From Pycnopodia helianthoides (Eukaryota; Echinodermata; Asteroidea; Forcipulatida; Asteriidae), in the NCBI GenBank assembly GCA_032158295.1, contig CM063246.1:7369589-7433588 (forward strand): DNA of 64,000 bases, written 5' to 3'. The notes under the pieces were generated by a model, which did not search any database, was not told the DNA's origin, and worked only from the letters and a program-made list of their open reading frames with translations. Within the stretch, counting starts at the first letter, position 1; every line of letters starts with the position of its first letter. Shown in pieces: positions 24,099 through 35,060 of the stretch. Made by a program: the position numbers and the translations under genes.

Positions 24099-24573
24099 TG
24101 TAATTAGAGCATGGAACAAATCAACCTGAATCGTGATACGGGCTGATTTATGCTGCACTCTGTCGGGACCTGAGTTTGTGAGGATTCTCGTTTTCGTGTC
24201 GTTAAGGTCTTAATCTTCCGTGGAGCGGAATTGCAGGAAACAGTATACGGGAGAAAAACACTGGATATGTTTTGCAAGGCTAGCCTTCTTGTTTGTTTCA
24301 ATAGGTTTTTTGGACAACTTACTTTCGAATGATTGATCCCTGCTCGTCTGTTTTTTTTTAATGTTTTCAAATTATGACTTTTTGGATCCTTTTTTTCCTT
24401 CATGATTTAAACCTGTCTGTTGTAGCTTATAAGATTTCGTTGTGGCTAAAGGACGTCTCAATGTCTGTTGCGTTTTGATGTGTATTTGAATGGTTGGTAA
24501 AGCATTCACGATATCGTGTGCTAAAGTCATCAAACGAGGACGGGCTCGTCCACGGAAACAGAGAAGGATTTAC

Positions 24574-24787
24574 CTAGATTAAAATTCAGACTCCGAACTG
24601 CATCGCCCTCAACGGTGACCACGAGGTTCTCCTCCTGTATGTACAGCACGTTCTCCCGTCGATAGGAGAGCTTCACCTCGCCCAGACGCTGGTTACACTG
24701 TATGTTGAACGCCTCCGAGTCCGATATCTTAGGCTCACCTTTCGTCCGGTAGGTGTTAAAAGACTCCTGGAAGATGTTGCGCATGAT
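24574..24787 (-). CDS. fourth coding exon of the unrecognised gene
   Basis: 214 bp, giving 71 codons plus one base. The acceptor ACCATGCAG precedes IMRNIFQESFNTYRTK, and the donor CTAG|GTAAAT follows FNL, leaving one G. The middle reads SEAFNIQCNQRLGEVKL then VLYIQEENLVVTVEGDAVR, a beta-rich looking segment. Third positions are GC-rich, in contrast to the AT-rich surroundings. If the donor were not used, the frame would run 14 more codons to a TGA at 24530-24532. I prefer splicing because the phase fits the downstream exon exactly. Confidence 0.65.
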
Positions 24788-24799
24788 CTGCATGGTATA

Positions 24800-26430
24800 G
24801 TTCCGATATTGAACAAGAGTAACGGAAGAAGAAGAATTTATAAGAACGGTTTTAGGTAATATAAAACCTTATTGAGTGGGGCTTATGCTGGTGTTTGGAC
24901 GAGTCAGGATAACATGAGTGGGTAACCGGAGCTTCATGACATTTTATTCCATGTAAATGTAAACGCCAGAACCCACTCGACAAAATACATTCTTTTTCTC
25001 TCTCTCTCCTCCTTCGCCTTTTGTTATTTTCTTAACAACAGGAGCAACAAACATCAAGGTGCCTGACAATTAATAGAGTGCGGAGGAGCAGGTATACCAA
25101 AAATCTGGAGTGTGTTTTGAAAGAAAAATGATCTGAATGGATTGGCCTGTCTCCCGGGGGAGAATTCTCGGCATTAACGCCGCAGACTCAATAACGGAAG
25201 ATTATGCATCTGCCGCTCAAGGGAGAAGAAATGTTCGGCCGCCCGGGAAAGGCTTTTTTTCCCCCTGTCGCTGTGGAAATCCTTCCCCAGGGTTAGACAT
25301 TCGTGCCAGTCGAAAGGTCTGCAGACTCAACGGCCTCACAGAGTATCATTAAAGTGAGGATACAATCTGCCACATCTGACACTGACAGGAAACTAACGGC
25401 CAGTCTACCGTAGTATTAAACCCCTCTTGCGTGGGGGGGGGGGGGGTGGGGGTGGGCGTCTTTTTTGACAACCCTAAGCCTAACTCAATCGCCCATTATG
25501 CACAAGCGCTACCTTGGAAAAATATACCGCATTGCATCTTGGGAAACCGGGTACAGGATAAGAAATACACCACGCTGCCAAGATGGACGCAACGCTGTAG
25601 TTTACATGTCAGGTTGTATAGTTGTGTGTGTCGCTTCAAAATCAATGCGCATGATGATGGTTGCCGGTGTTGCTTGGACGCGGATTCACCCTGAACCCTT
25701 TGCGCTCCGATGATGCGCATTTGGACATGCGCGTAAGCTATTACAATTTTAGATTTTTAAAATATTGAAATGCATGTGAATTGCACATGCATGTTAAAAT
25801 CAAACGTTCAACAATTTAAATAAACCCAACCAAAAAAAAAAAAATGTTTACAGTAGATAACAGAAACAATATACGTACATAACATGATGAGAAAAAAAAC
25901 TTGTTTCCTTAAACATCACAGACCATTGTAAAGTACACCATTAAAATAACAAGAAACACCTTTTACATCTCCGGACTATGAATAACTTTAATACAGTTTT
26001 TCCCGGCCACCTTTAAAAAAAATATCAGAAAATTGAACACCTGGCTCATTCAATTCCGTTTGAAAATGAATACATCATCATTCAACAGTCAAAAGTAATA
26101 ACCCATTGGTCAAAATAACAAGGTCGTTAACATCCATTAGGTTGCAATGATCGTTCAATTTCGAAAAAGGCAGCTGGTCGAGCATTCAGTTTCACCAATT
26201 GTAAATAGGCAGTGGAAATCCATTAACAAGAAATTGTAGTCTTGAGTTTCTATAAATGAAATGGAACGACTGAAATGAACCTGAGTGAGAAGAATGAAAT
26301 CGTGTGTGCACGAGATTGAAGTTTATTTTTATTTTTTTTAAAAATTATATCTTTCTGGTAATGAAACCAAGGGACCTTCAAAAGCGACTAGCACTGTGAC
26401 CCGTAGGCCTGATGGTACCTGTGTGGAGAA
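24800..26430. other. gene-free intron stretch
   Basis: A TTTTTCTCTCTCTCTCC tract lies near 24993, poly-G near 25433-25446 and poly-A near 25832-25843. A GC-rich patch near 25137-25352 is open on the + strand, but it has no splice or homology support. Confidence 0.45.
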
Positions 26431-26439
26431 GACGATGAA

Positions 26440-26603
26440 GAAGTGTCAGTTTTAGATGTGGGAGGAAAACCCCAAGTAGGAAAAAACCCACACAATCAGG
26501 TAGGGACTGAAAAACCCAATCCACATCCACATCCAGGGTTCGAACCGGGGCCCACAGAGGTGAAAGGCAGGGAAAGAAACCACTGAGCCAACCTGACTGC
26601 CCA
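26440..26603 (-). mobile_element. tRNA-derived SINE, family 2
   Basis: Read on the - strand, the head (26603 downward) has GGTTGGCTCAGTGGTT (A-box region) and GGTTCGAACCC (B box) about 40 bp later, a tRNA-like layout. The body has 'gtgtgggttttttcc' and 'ggttttcctcccacatctaa'. A second copy is at 59930-60085. Confidence 0.85.
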
Positions 26604-29040
26604 GGCTGAATGCAATAGTAGCTTAAAAATCAACCCAGTTCGAATTAATTGGGGGAAACGTGCGTAAATTTGACTGCGTGTCTAAATGAAACTGAATTAA
26701 ATGCTTGGTGAAATTGAAGTGAAAAATCTATATTGATTTAAAACATAAACGTGTTTATTTTAAAAGGGGAACTTCAGCCACAATCCAACTCTGATTGTTA
26801 TCGATACCCCAAATTTAGGCATCAAATTGTTCTTGTCTCTTCGTCTAAGATTACGATCGACACCATGACGATAGTTTTATAAAACAACGTTTTGGGTTAA
26901 GGCATTAATATGTAATTTTGTAATTTAATATTTTGTTATTTAATTGCATTAATATGTAATTTTGCTACCATTTAGTTTACACGTTTCTACGCAAGCAATC
27001 ACTTAGCCATCAAACCTAGCGCGCAGATACAACTTGTTACGAGCATGCGGGCTCCGTCTTTCGTAAGTATGACGTAATTCCACTGTAAGCCACGCCCACT
27101 TCACACAGTCTGGCTCCAAAGATTACCAGAGGCCCATTTTTTGAATTGCCTTGAGCTAGTTTTTGTATGAAGATTTATGTTAAAAAAGTTTGATAATTGC
27201 ACTTGGCGCTTACATACGTTCTTAGAAGACTCCAAGTCTTCTCAAAATTACAAGTTTCTGTCATAAAAAAATGCCTTTGAACGATGGAACGGAAGGTTTT
27301 TGTTAAAACTGCACGCATTTGGAGCGGGAACATGGAGCCAGAAGTTGTGAAAACTTTGGGCGTGCAGCAAATGTGCGTGCGTGTGACGCATTGACTTACT
27401 AAAGGACAGTGCACAAACACACAGAGATCGGACATGAAGAGTTAGTCAATGAATTATTCATAAGTTAGACGAGTTCCAACGTTGGGGCTTTTTGTGGGGG
27501 GGGGGTTGTCCTCCCCACCCCGAGTTTAATATCGAGGGTTGCTGACCGAGGGAAAGAGAGTGTAAACAAGAGTGAACCATAAATAATTAAGAGCACAAAA
27601 ACATGTTTGGCCCTAAACGAAAGGTAAACAACTCAAGCCAAGCTTTTTGTAAAAAAAAAAAAAAAAAAAAAACCCCGTCGTCTGATGATTATGTTAATCT
27701 TCATCTTCAAGTAATCTGAGATAAGATGCGTCCACCGTAGTAAGAAAAGATACAAATCTAAGGGCTTAAATAATGCCGCACTATAAAATGGATAAACATT
27801 ACGAGTCGATGTGGCTCAACTAAAGGCCAAATGACAAATACATGCCCGCAAGAAACGACCGACACTCTGAAGTTATTATGTCCACCACCGACAGAGCACA
27901 ACAATTTTGTATTTACTCTTTACTCGCACAACTTCACGTCCCTAAAGGCCTACAATCCAATCTCTACTAAAACGACTTTAAAGAAACATGAAATTCAAAA
28001 AAAAAACACAAAAAAAAATCATATCTCCTAAACCACCTGTCATAAAGTCATAACATTTTTGCTGTCTTTGTTACTCTTTCCATCAAGGGAACTTGGCAAA
28101 GCTCCTACAGCGGGGGACATAAATGCCAAGCTGGCAACAGCTAATCTCTATGATACAAACATTTGGTTTAATATCTATGATTATGAATTACACAAATCAT
28201 GAAATCGTGTTTCAGTAACTAGACGACAATGCTTGTTCCGTTGTCATTGTGAAATAAGCGGTTAGCTTGTGCCTTACTACACATTTAAAAAGGTAAAAAT
28301 GCATTTGACATTTCATTCAAGATATGGCCCCATCTTGACCTTTCCTTACGATCCAAACAGCAAGTTCAAAGAATACCTGTAGGATTTAAAGCCAAATTTA
28401 ACATAATGGATATGACATGTAATTGTGTCTTTTTGTTCACGAAACCGAAACCCACACAGTGGTTGTTAGAATTCTGTTATTTTTCTGAAATCAAAATTAT
28501 TGATACGGCTTGGTACTCTGCCGGCCCTCGGGCGTTTCATCAAGTCACGCCCAAAACGCCACAGAGCCCAAACGCACTCGGAGTGCACTGTTTGGTTTGG
28601 GTGTCCTGCAGACAAATTTACCCAAACCTAATAGTGTCCTAACTGTGTCTGCCATATCTCAAAATAGCTTATTGATTATCTTGCTAGTTTTGCAACGTAT
28701 TTTTCTCTGACATTTTGTGATAAGTTTGCTTTGCCGTTGGCTCATTATACTCCATGACAGAGACTGTTTAAAGTACTGTGTATATAGTCCTAGCTGTCGG
28801 GGTATTTAGTGCAGGATGTTAGAGAGACCCAGCTCTTGCAGCATTGAAAACCCCGTCCCGCAGCTGCAGAATCATCGATTGTAAAAACTTGAACTAGGTC
28901 GACTTGAAAATGCCTCCCTGTCTGTAAACAACTACAGTGTGCATGATCACTATGTTTCCTGACGTAAGAAAACAAAACCATTCGTTTTGATGGGCATTGC
29001 TTCCAGCAAGTGTTAGGGCTTATAACATGAACAAAACAAA
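26604..29040. other. gene-free intron stretch
   Basis: G-run near 27496-27506; 24-base poly-A near 27649-27672; duplicated 'gcattaatatgtaattttg' near 26903 and 26946. No gene or mobile element recognised. Confidence 0.5.
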
Positions 29041-29411
29041 GTATAGTAACGTAATTTCTACAGATATTTTCGTGGTAAATGTGTCACCAGTGTGTCCGAC
29101 CTGGTTGCTCTATCAGGGTTTTTGAGCGTGAAACCAGGCTTTCTGCTTGTTCTCACCCATACACTCTTGCTTTGCTGAGATGTAGAACGAAGAGCCATTC
29201 CAACAGCTTTATTCCACACACTGCATCTCTTTGGAACTTCTTGTCTGGTGCATGTTTCGCTCCACCTACAATCTAGACTGTTTTTAGAGGAATATCAATT
29301 CCTACCTTCAGCTTCCCTGAGTTGTTTTCATCTTAAATCTTTTTCTTCTTGTAGCCCCTTAACAAGACTGGCTTTTAGCCTTGTTTGGGGCGAACTTGCA
29401 TAAAATAAATT
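29041..29411 (+). pseudogene. LINE 3' remnant, copy 1
   Basis: The frame encodes RETRLSACSHPYTLALLRC and then SFIPHTASLWNFLSGACF before a stop. The SFIP..ASLWN.L motif is typical of the C-terminal end of non-LTR retrotransposon ORF2 proteins. It is followed by about 130 bp of 3' sequence with 'cttcttgtagccccttaaca' that also occurs in the copy near 41176. The 5' part and all catalytic domains are missing, as expected after truncated reverse transcription. Confidence 0.75.
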
Positions 29412-30088
29412 TAAAAAGAGAGCACAACTACAGAGTGTAGTCTGAACGTCTCTTTATGAAACAAACAAAACCATTTGCTTTGATGGCCACTGCTTCACGT
29501 AACACACATTATGAAAAACCCAAGATAGTAACTCCTTGATTCAAGACTACCAGTATACACCACGCAGCATGGTCGTCTCGTTATGAAGCAAGACACCTCA
29601 TTCAAACTGAGTAGCGCTGCTCGTTTCTCTATGCGCTGCATGCATGGTTCTTATTCTGTGTTTATTCATCCCAAAATCTGAATATAATGTGAAACGACAT
29701 GGAAGACATCAACATGATTAGCCAAAGAGATTTTGTCGTCTCTGCTGCATCAGTTCTCCTCATAAAACTGCTTGAAACACATCTCGTTATCATTCAAATT
29801 ATGCAACGCTGCAGGCTGTTTTTCTCGTATGGTATTGGCGTTATTAAAGAGACGTTGAAGTAATTTACGAAAACTGCAAGTATTTTGATACCGATTGAAG
29901 TTGTGCACAGCCACAATCATGGGTACACAATTTGTTCGTGTCATGTTATGAACAACACTTTGAAAACCAGTGATGTAACAGTTATTTCAATGTTGTTTGC
30001 AAAATTAATTAACCAGTGCTGTGTGAATGAAGAGTAGAACGTACTGGAGTATGTCAAATACAAGATCTGCAGAGAGTTACTCAATATT

Positions 30089-30250
30089 TATGAGAAAATA
30101 GGATTAGCTGTTGCAAACTGCTACCAACCAAATGGACCTGTAGTATAAATGCAAAAAATTAGTTAGTGGCCTGACGTTTCGACCCTACCCTAGCAGAGTC
30201 TTTCTCGAAGGCTAAATGACAAGACAACACACATACATGCATACAAGGGT
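30089..30250 (+). repeat. half-copy of the RPL13-intron inverted repeat
   Basis: Contains 'ttagctgttgcaaactgcta', 'ttagtggcctgacgtttcga' and 'agagtctttctcgaaggcta', matching the left arm at 5835-5951. The right arm is absent. Confidence 0.75.
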
Positions 30251-32222
30251 GACAAGAGCAGTGGAAAATACACAATAAGTGTACCCATGATTGTGGCTGT
30301 GCACACTTGTGTTTATTTCAATCGGTAAAATAAACCACATTGAGGGAAGCTTGTGCCAAACAATTAAGCTCCTCCCGAAGATAGCCACAGTACAGACGAG
30401 TTGGTCATGAAGCGACCCAGCTGCAGGCTCTCGGCGTCGCCTTCAGGGCCGCCAGCGATTTCTTATTTTCTCATTTCCGCCCATTTAGACAGCTCTCTCT
30501 CTCTCTCCCCACTTGTCTCAAGTAAAGAGCACCAGATGAAGGACCTTTTATAATAGATAATATTACGAACTGAGGTTATCAATAACAAATAAAATGTCAA
30601 TGACTGGGGGGGGGGGGTGTCTTTCCGTCACGTACGCGTTTTGCGGATTCACCGTCATGGCAATGTGTTTTGGTCGGCCGGTAACCTTCCTCGTCCCGTT
30701 GTCATGTTTTGTCGGGTCTCCTGTGTGTCATACTAATAATCTGGACGTGATCTCACATCGCAATGAAGAGCCAGACTACTATTTGCTCCCTCAACGTACT
30801 GTCACTATTAGGCGTGTCCGAATTGGCGGCTATATACTACGGAATATCTTAAATCCTAATCATTTCAACACACAACTTAAAAAAAGAAGAAGTTAAATAC
30901 CCTAACTTGTCAATATCTTAGTCCATTCAAAGCCAACATTTAAAAGCCAGAGATTGAACTTCGTGCCGGTTAAAATCAGAATTGTAACAGGCACACAACC
31001 CCCCCCCCCCTAAAAAAAAGGGAAGACCGTAATCCTAATCCAAGCGACAGATTACAACTTCAGCAAGTGTACCACGATTCCTCACGGCGGTTAGGTGTTC
31101 ATACCACCAGTGTGTTTACTTACTCTCTTCCAGCCTTTACCGATCAGTTGGACAAAAAAAAACCCCAACTGACAGCCTCATCTCCTGCGAGCACCCTGGA
31201 TCAAACATGGCATCGAGGGCGTGTATTGTGTGGCAACAACTATACTGCCAGTCCATTTGACAGAGTAAACAGCGAGGCATGGCTGCTTACACAACCTACA
31301 ATCAACGAAATATAGGGTAAAGATAAGAAACCATCACGACCGGTAGAAGCCCGCACGATGATGTTTTTTCATCTCCTTCGTACAGACGGTCACTTAAAAC
31401 CCGTGGATGTTTGGAGAAACGCTCCCGTAGATATGCCTCGTTTCCTGACCGTATTTTTCTTTGGCAACCGAACCGTCACCAAGCTAAAAATGTTTGTTTT
31501 TTCGGTGCGTGTGGTTGGTGCACGCTATGGCTTCAACTCGTCGAATGACATCCTTGTCGGGAAAATCACCTGCAGGAACGCAAAGGGATCCTTGGTATCA
31601 ATTTTGAAGTGAAACTGAATGAATATTCATCAGGTCACTTGCATTTTGTATTTGATTGGTGGAACACGCGCCACGTGTCGTCCTTATTGCCATGTATACT
31701 AACGCAACGCCCCAGAACGTAGTTGTTGAGTCCAATATGAATAATTATTGGACGTTTCGCAGCGTCGTTCCCAAAACAACCGTTCTCCGCCCGTTTGTCC
31801 AAACGAGGCAGGTCGTGTCACGGCGGACAAGGTTGGTGTCTGGAGTCGTCAACGTTTTCTTTTTAAATAGAGTTGGGGGAACGAGTTTCCGTGTCTATTT
31901 TGTGTTTATTCAGACTCAGTTTCAAATGACAAGTTCTGTGTGTGGTTTATATACACAAAATAATATTAAATGCATATCGTGGCGCATTGTCGAGAAAATA
32001 ATCTCTCAGTAAAACCTGACTTTTTTCATTTGCCATTGTGGTAATGGAGTTGTCCAGATTTCAACTCGTGATTCTATTCTGCGCCATTGCACTCATGCAT
32101 CCATTATTATATAATTTTGGAACTCTGACACATTTCGTGAAATTTGAGAGTAGACTCGTTTCAGAGGGTAACCCTAATGTTGAGATATATAACCAATCAG
32201 ACATAGAAGCTAAACCACGAAC
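30251..32222. other. gene-free intron stretch
   Basis: CTCTCTCTCTCTCTCC at about 30493-30508; poly-G near 30605-30616; poly-C near 31000-31009. A 68-codon frame starting at 32044 begins MELSRFQLVILFCAIALMHP, which resembles a signal peptide, but it runs directly into the adjoining palindrome and has no other support. Confidence 0.4.
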
Positions 32223-32743
32223 CACAACCATCGTGCACGTTCTATGGTAGCTGTAGGGGTACGGGTAGATAGGGGTAGGGAAGGGGTAGGGGTGTGGGTT
32301 AGGGTGTAGGGTTAGGTAGGGTTGGTGTTAGGGTTAGGGTTAGGTTAGGGTTAGGGGAAGGTTAAGGGTAAGGGGTGGGTTACCCCCCCCCAAAGTTAGG
32401 GTTACCAGCTGAGAAACAGGGAACCAGTGGCTAACCCCACCCCTAATCCTACCCTACCCCTAACCCTAATCCTAACCCCAACCCTAGCCCTAACCCTAAT
32501 TCTAACCCTAACCCTCACCCTCACCCATCACCCTCACCCTCACCCTCACCCTCACCCTACCCCTACCCTACCCCTACCCACCCTCACCCATACCCCTACC
32601 CCTACCTACCCCCTACCTACCTCCTACCTACCCCCCTACCCCTTCCCATACGAACGTGCATGGTTGTGCTACCATAGAACGTGCACGGTTGTGCTACCAT
32701 AGAACGTGCACGGTTGTGCTACCATAGAACGTGCACGGTTGTG
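32223..32743. repeat. second palindromic element with telomere-like core
   Basis: The left arm CACAACCATCGTGCACGTTC then TATGGTAGC (32223-32251) is mirrored on the right by GCTACCATAGAACGTGCACG then GTTGTG (32718-32743). Between them the + strand is G-rich (GGGGTAGGG, TTAGGG; 32252-32402) and then C-rich (CCCTAA, CCCTACC, CCCTCAC; about 32434-32646), so the core is itself an inverted pair of telomere-like arrays around a short spacer. The + strand open frame across it is a repeat artefact. Confidence 0.9.
32652..32743 (+). repeat. 25-bp tandem repeat in right palindrome arm
   Basis: GAACGTGCACGGTTGTGCTA followed by CCATA is repeated with starts at 32652, 32677, 32702 and 32727. The left arm has only one equivalent unit, so the right arm expanded after the palindrome formed, or the left arm contracted. 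Confidence 0.95.
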
Positions 32744-34864
32744 TATTGCAGGGAACACGACAATGATGACTACCGCACTGCCCGGAGGTAAAATGATTCA
32801 CTAAAAAACGTTACGTGGAAGATCTTCAATGATTTTGAAAAAACACCAAGAACTCCACGGCAAGCTCTCCAAAATAAGTTCCTAACTCCGAGCTGAGAAA
32901 ACCCCTGCAGTTGTTTGTCCACAGCGTGAGAAAGTTGGCATTTGCTGCCATTGGCGCCATTCCCCATAATCCTGAACACTTGTGGCGGAGAGGGCTACGC
33001 TTCAAGAAGGGCACCGATCGTTCGTAGAATAACACCTCTCACGTGTTAGTTCGGAAAACAAATCCGAGTGACTACGGTCGCTCCATTTAGTCATACTATT
33101 ATTTGCCTTTCAGCGATGCATGTTTATACTGAAGGAAAAGAGCGTGAATGGCAAAGGGGAGAATAGAATGGCTCGGGGCTCGGCGGTTCTAGTCAACATA
33201 ATAGCATTTTGTGAGCATAAAACAGCAGTCTAAGGGTTGCTTTTACAAAGCAATAGGGTATGTCTGAAGATGAGTTGTCAGCGTCACCATAGTGATTTGA
33301 ATCGTGACGTCATCCTTTGCTTAGCAATCAAGATTGATACACAGTTAATATTGCTTTGTGAAATCGGCCCTAGGAGGGTGCTGTTAGGGATCTATGCCCA
33401 CCTTTAATGCTTTGTGATACCAGCTGCCCCCCACAAACTGTGCCTCACATAAAGTGCCCCACCCCCCCAAAAAAAATTACCCCAAAAGAGCTGGAAAAGG
33501 CCTACTTAAGTCTGTGAGTTGTATTCCTGTTTATACAAAAAAGTTTACAAACGAAGGATCTAAAACGTTTGTAGCTGCAAACAGAAAGCATGACCCCACC
33601 CACTGAAAAACAAACAAACAAAAAAACAAACAAACAAACAAACAAACAAACAAACAAACAACAACAACACCCAGGCCCCCATACTGAAAAACCGTGCCCC
33701 GCTCCTTGTGCCCAGCCACTGAAAAAGTCCTGGATACATCGCCAAAGAGGATAATAATTTTTGTTAATTCCGAAACTATTTCTAACATCTCACATGAGTG
33801 ACGGTAACTTACGTGTATAAATAACGTATAGTTCTGAAATCGTCACTGTATACCTTGTCTGTAGCCCTAGACATCATTAGTAAAAGCCTTTTTGCCAGTG
33901 AAACAGACTTGCATAGGTATGATGTACATTGTAAATGTTCTGTAAATGATGGTGGCTCTGTTCTAATTCAACTTGCTACCACAAAACTTAATAAACAAAA
34001 AAGCAACACCGAAAGGCAATGAATCTCACAAAAGCTTAAAATTCCGCCACTGCTCGAAAAAGACTGAGGTATTGTGTCTCACCAAATAACCCATGGGTTT
34101 CCGCACTTTGTTTGTACAATCATGCACAAAATGTTCCCTGACCTCAATGACTAAATCGATTTTGCCTTTAAACACTGGCTAAAAGCTACCCTTCTACATT
34201 CGCTCTCTCCCCACATCGCCACTGTCAACGCACGTGCCGAACAGTTTAAACAAAATGTGCCAGAGGAAAGTGAAATAAAACCCTAGCTGAGGAGACCGTC
34301 GAAAACAGAGAATCAACTCGAAGGGGGTAATTTCGATGGAAAACGCAGCCCGCGAGAAACCTGAGTGCGCGGTTGCACTTTGGGCATTGATATACCTGTG
34401 CGTTACACGCAACTGGCGCACGAATAGACTCGATCAGGGCGTGCAGGGACGGGGGGGGGGGGAACATTGTTTGGAACCAACATCCGTCTGCAAATACTGA
34501 CTCGCAGGATCTCACGTACAAAGTCACAATTGATGCACTTTTGTTCAACTTGCTCAGTCTATATTCAGCGGGTGAAATTCCTTCCAATAAAAAGGTCTTT
34601 ACTGTTAGTGGAAAATCAGAATATCCACACTCTAAAAACTCTCGGATCAGAATTGACCTAGTCTAGATTGGCGACGCTGTTTTTTTATGTTAGCCATCGG
34701 TAGAGGGCGCTACATTGACTGTTTTGGAGTCTGACTCAGAAGGACTGGGCAAGTCTATAGTGTGATACAGATATCTCTTCTCCAGTAATTCCTGTTGCGG
34801 ACAGTAATTCGTGTTGCGATATCGCACCACGTTAAACAAAATGAACGTCGCCAATCAAGACTAC
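32744..34864. other. gene-free stretch with (CAAA)n microsatellite
   Basis: CAAA repeats occupy 33608-33669. A poly-G run lies near 34450-34462. Nothing else recognised. Confidence 0.6.
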
Positions 34865-35060
34865 AATTGACCCGGTTCTTGGTCCCAGGGGGCCTGACCC
34901 ATTTCTGGGTTAATGTGACTCGGAATCTGTGTTAAAATGACCCCAAAATGAGACAAACTGGCGTAGAATCCGACCTTAAATCTTTTAACCAGCCTGACCC
35001 AGAAATTTGGCAGGCCCCTGGGACCCAGAATCTGGGTCAATATTCTGACCCAGGATTTCA
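34865..35060. mobile_element. family E GGGTCA-rich inverted-repeat element
   Basis: The left TTGACCCGG, GGTCCCAGGGGGCCTGACCC and the right GGCAGGCCCCTGGGACCCAG, TCTGGGTCAA are inverted ends. The interior has 'acccagaa' and 'gcgtagaatccga', as at 60526-60728. Non-coding. Confidence 0.75.

Noticed and set aside
26535..26603. Possible functional tRNA gene
   Set aside because: A- and B-box-like motifs are present, but no acceptor stem or anticodon loop forms; it is the head of a SINE with a second copy at 59930-60085.
32427..32702. 91-codon Thr/Pro/Leu-rich frame
   Set aside because: Direct translation of CCCTAA-type telomere-like repeats.
33608..33669. CRISPR-like regular repeat
   Set aside because: A simple (CAAA)n microsatellite in a eukaryotic genome, with no spacers.
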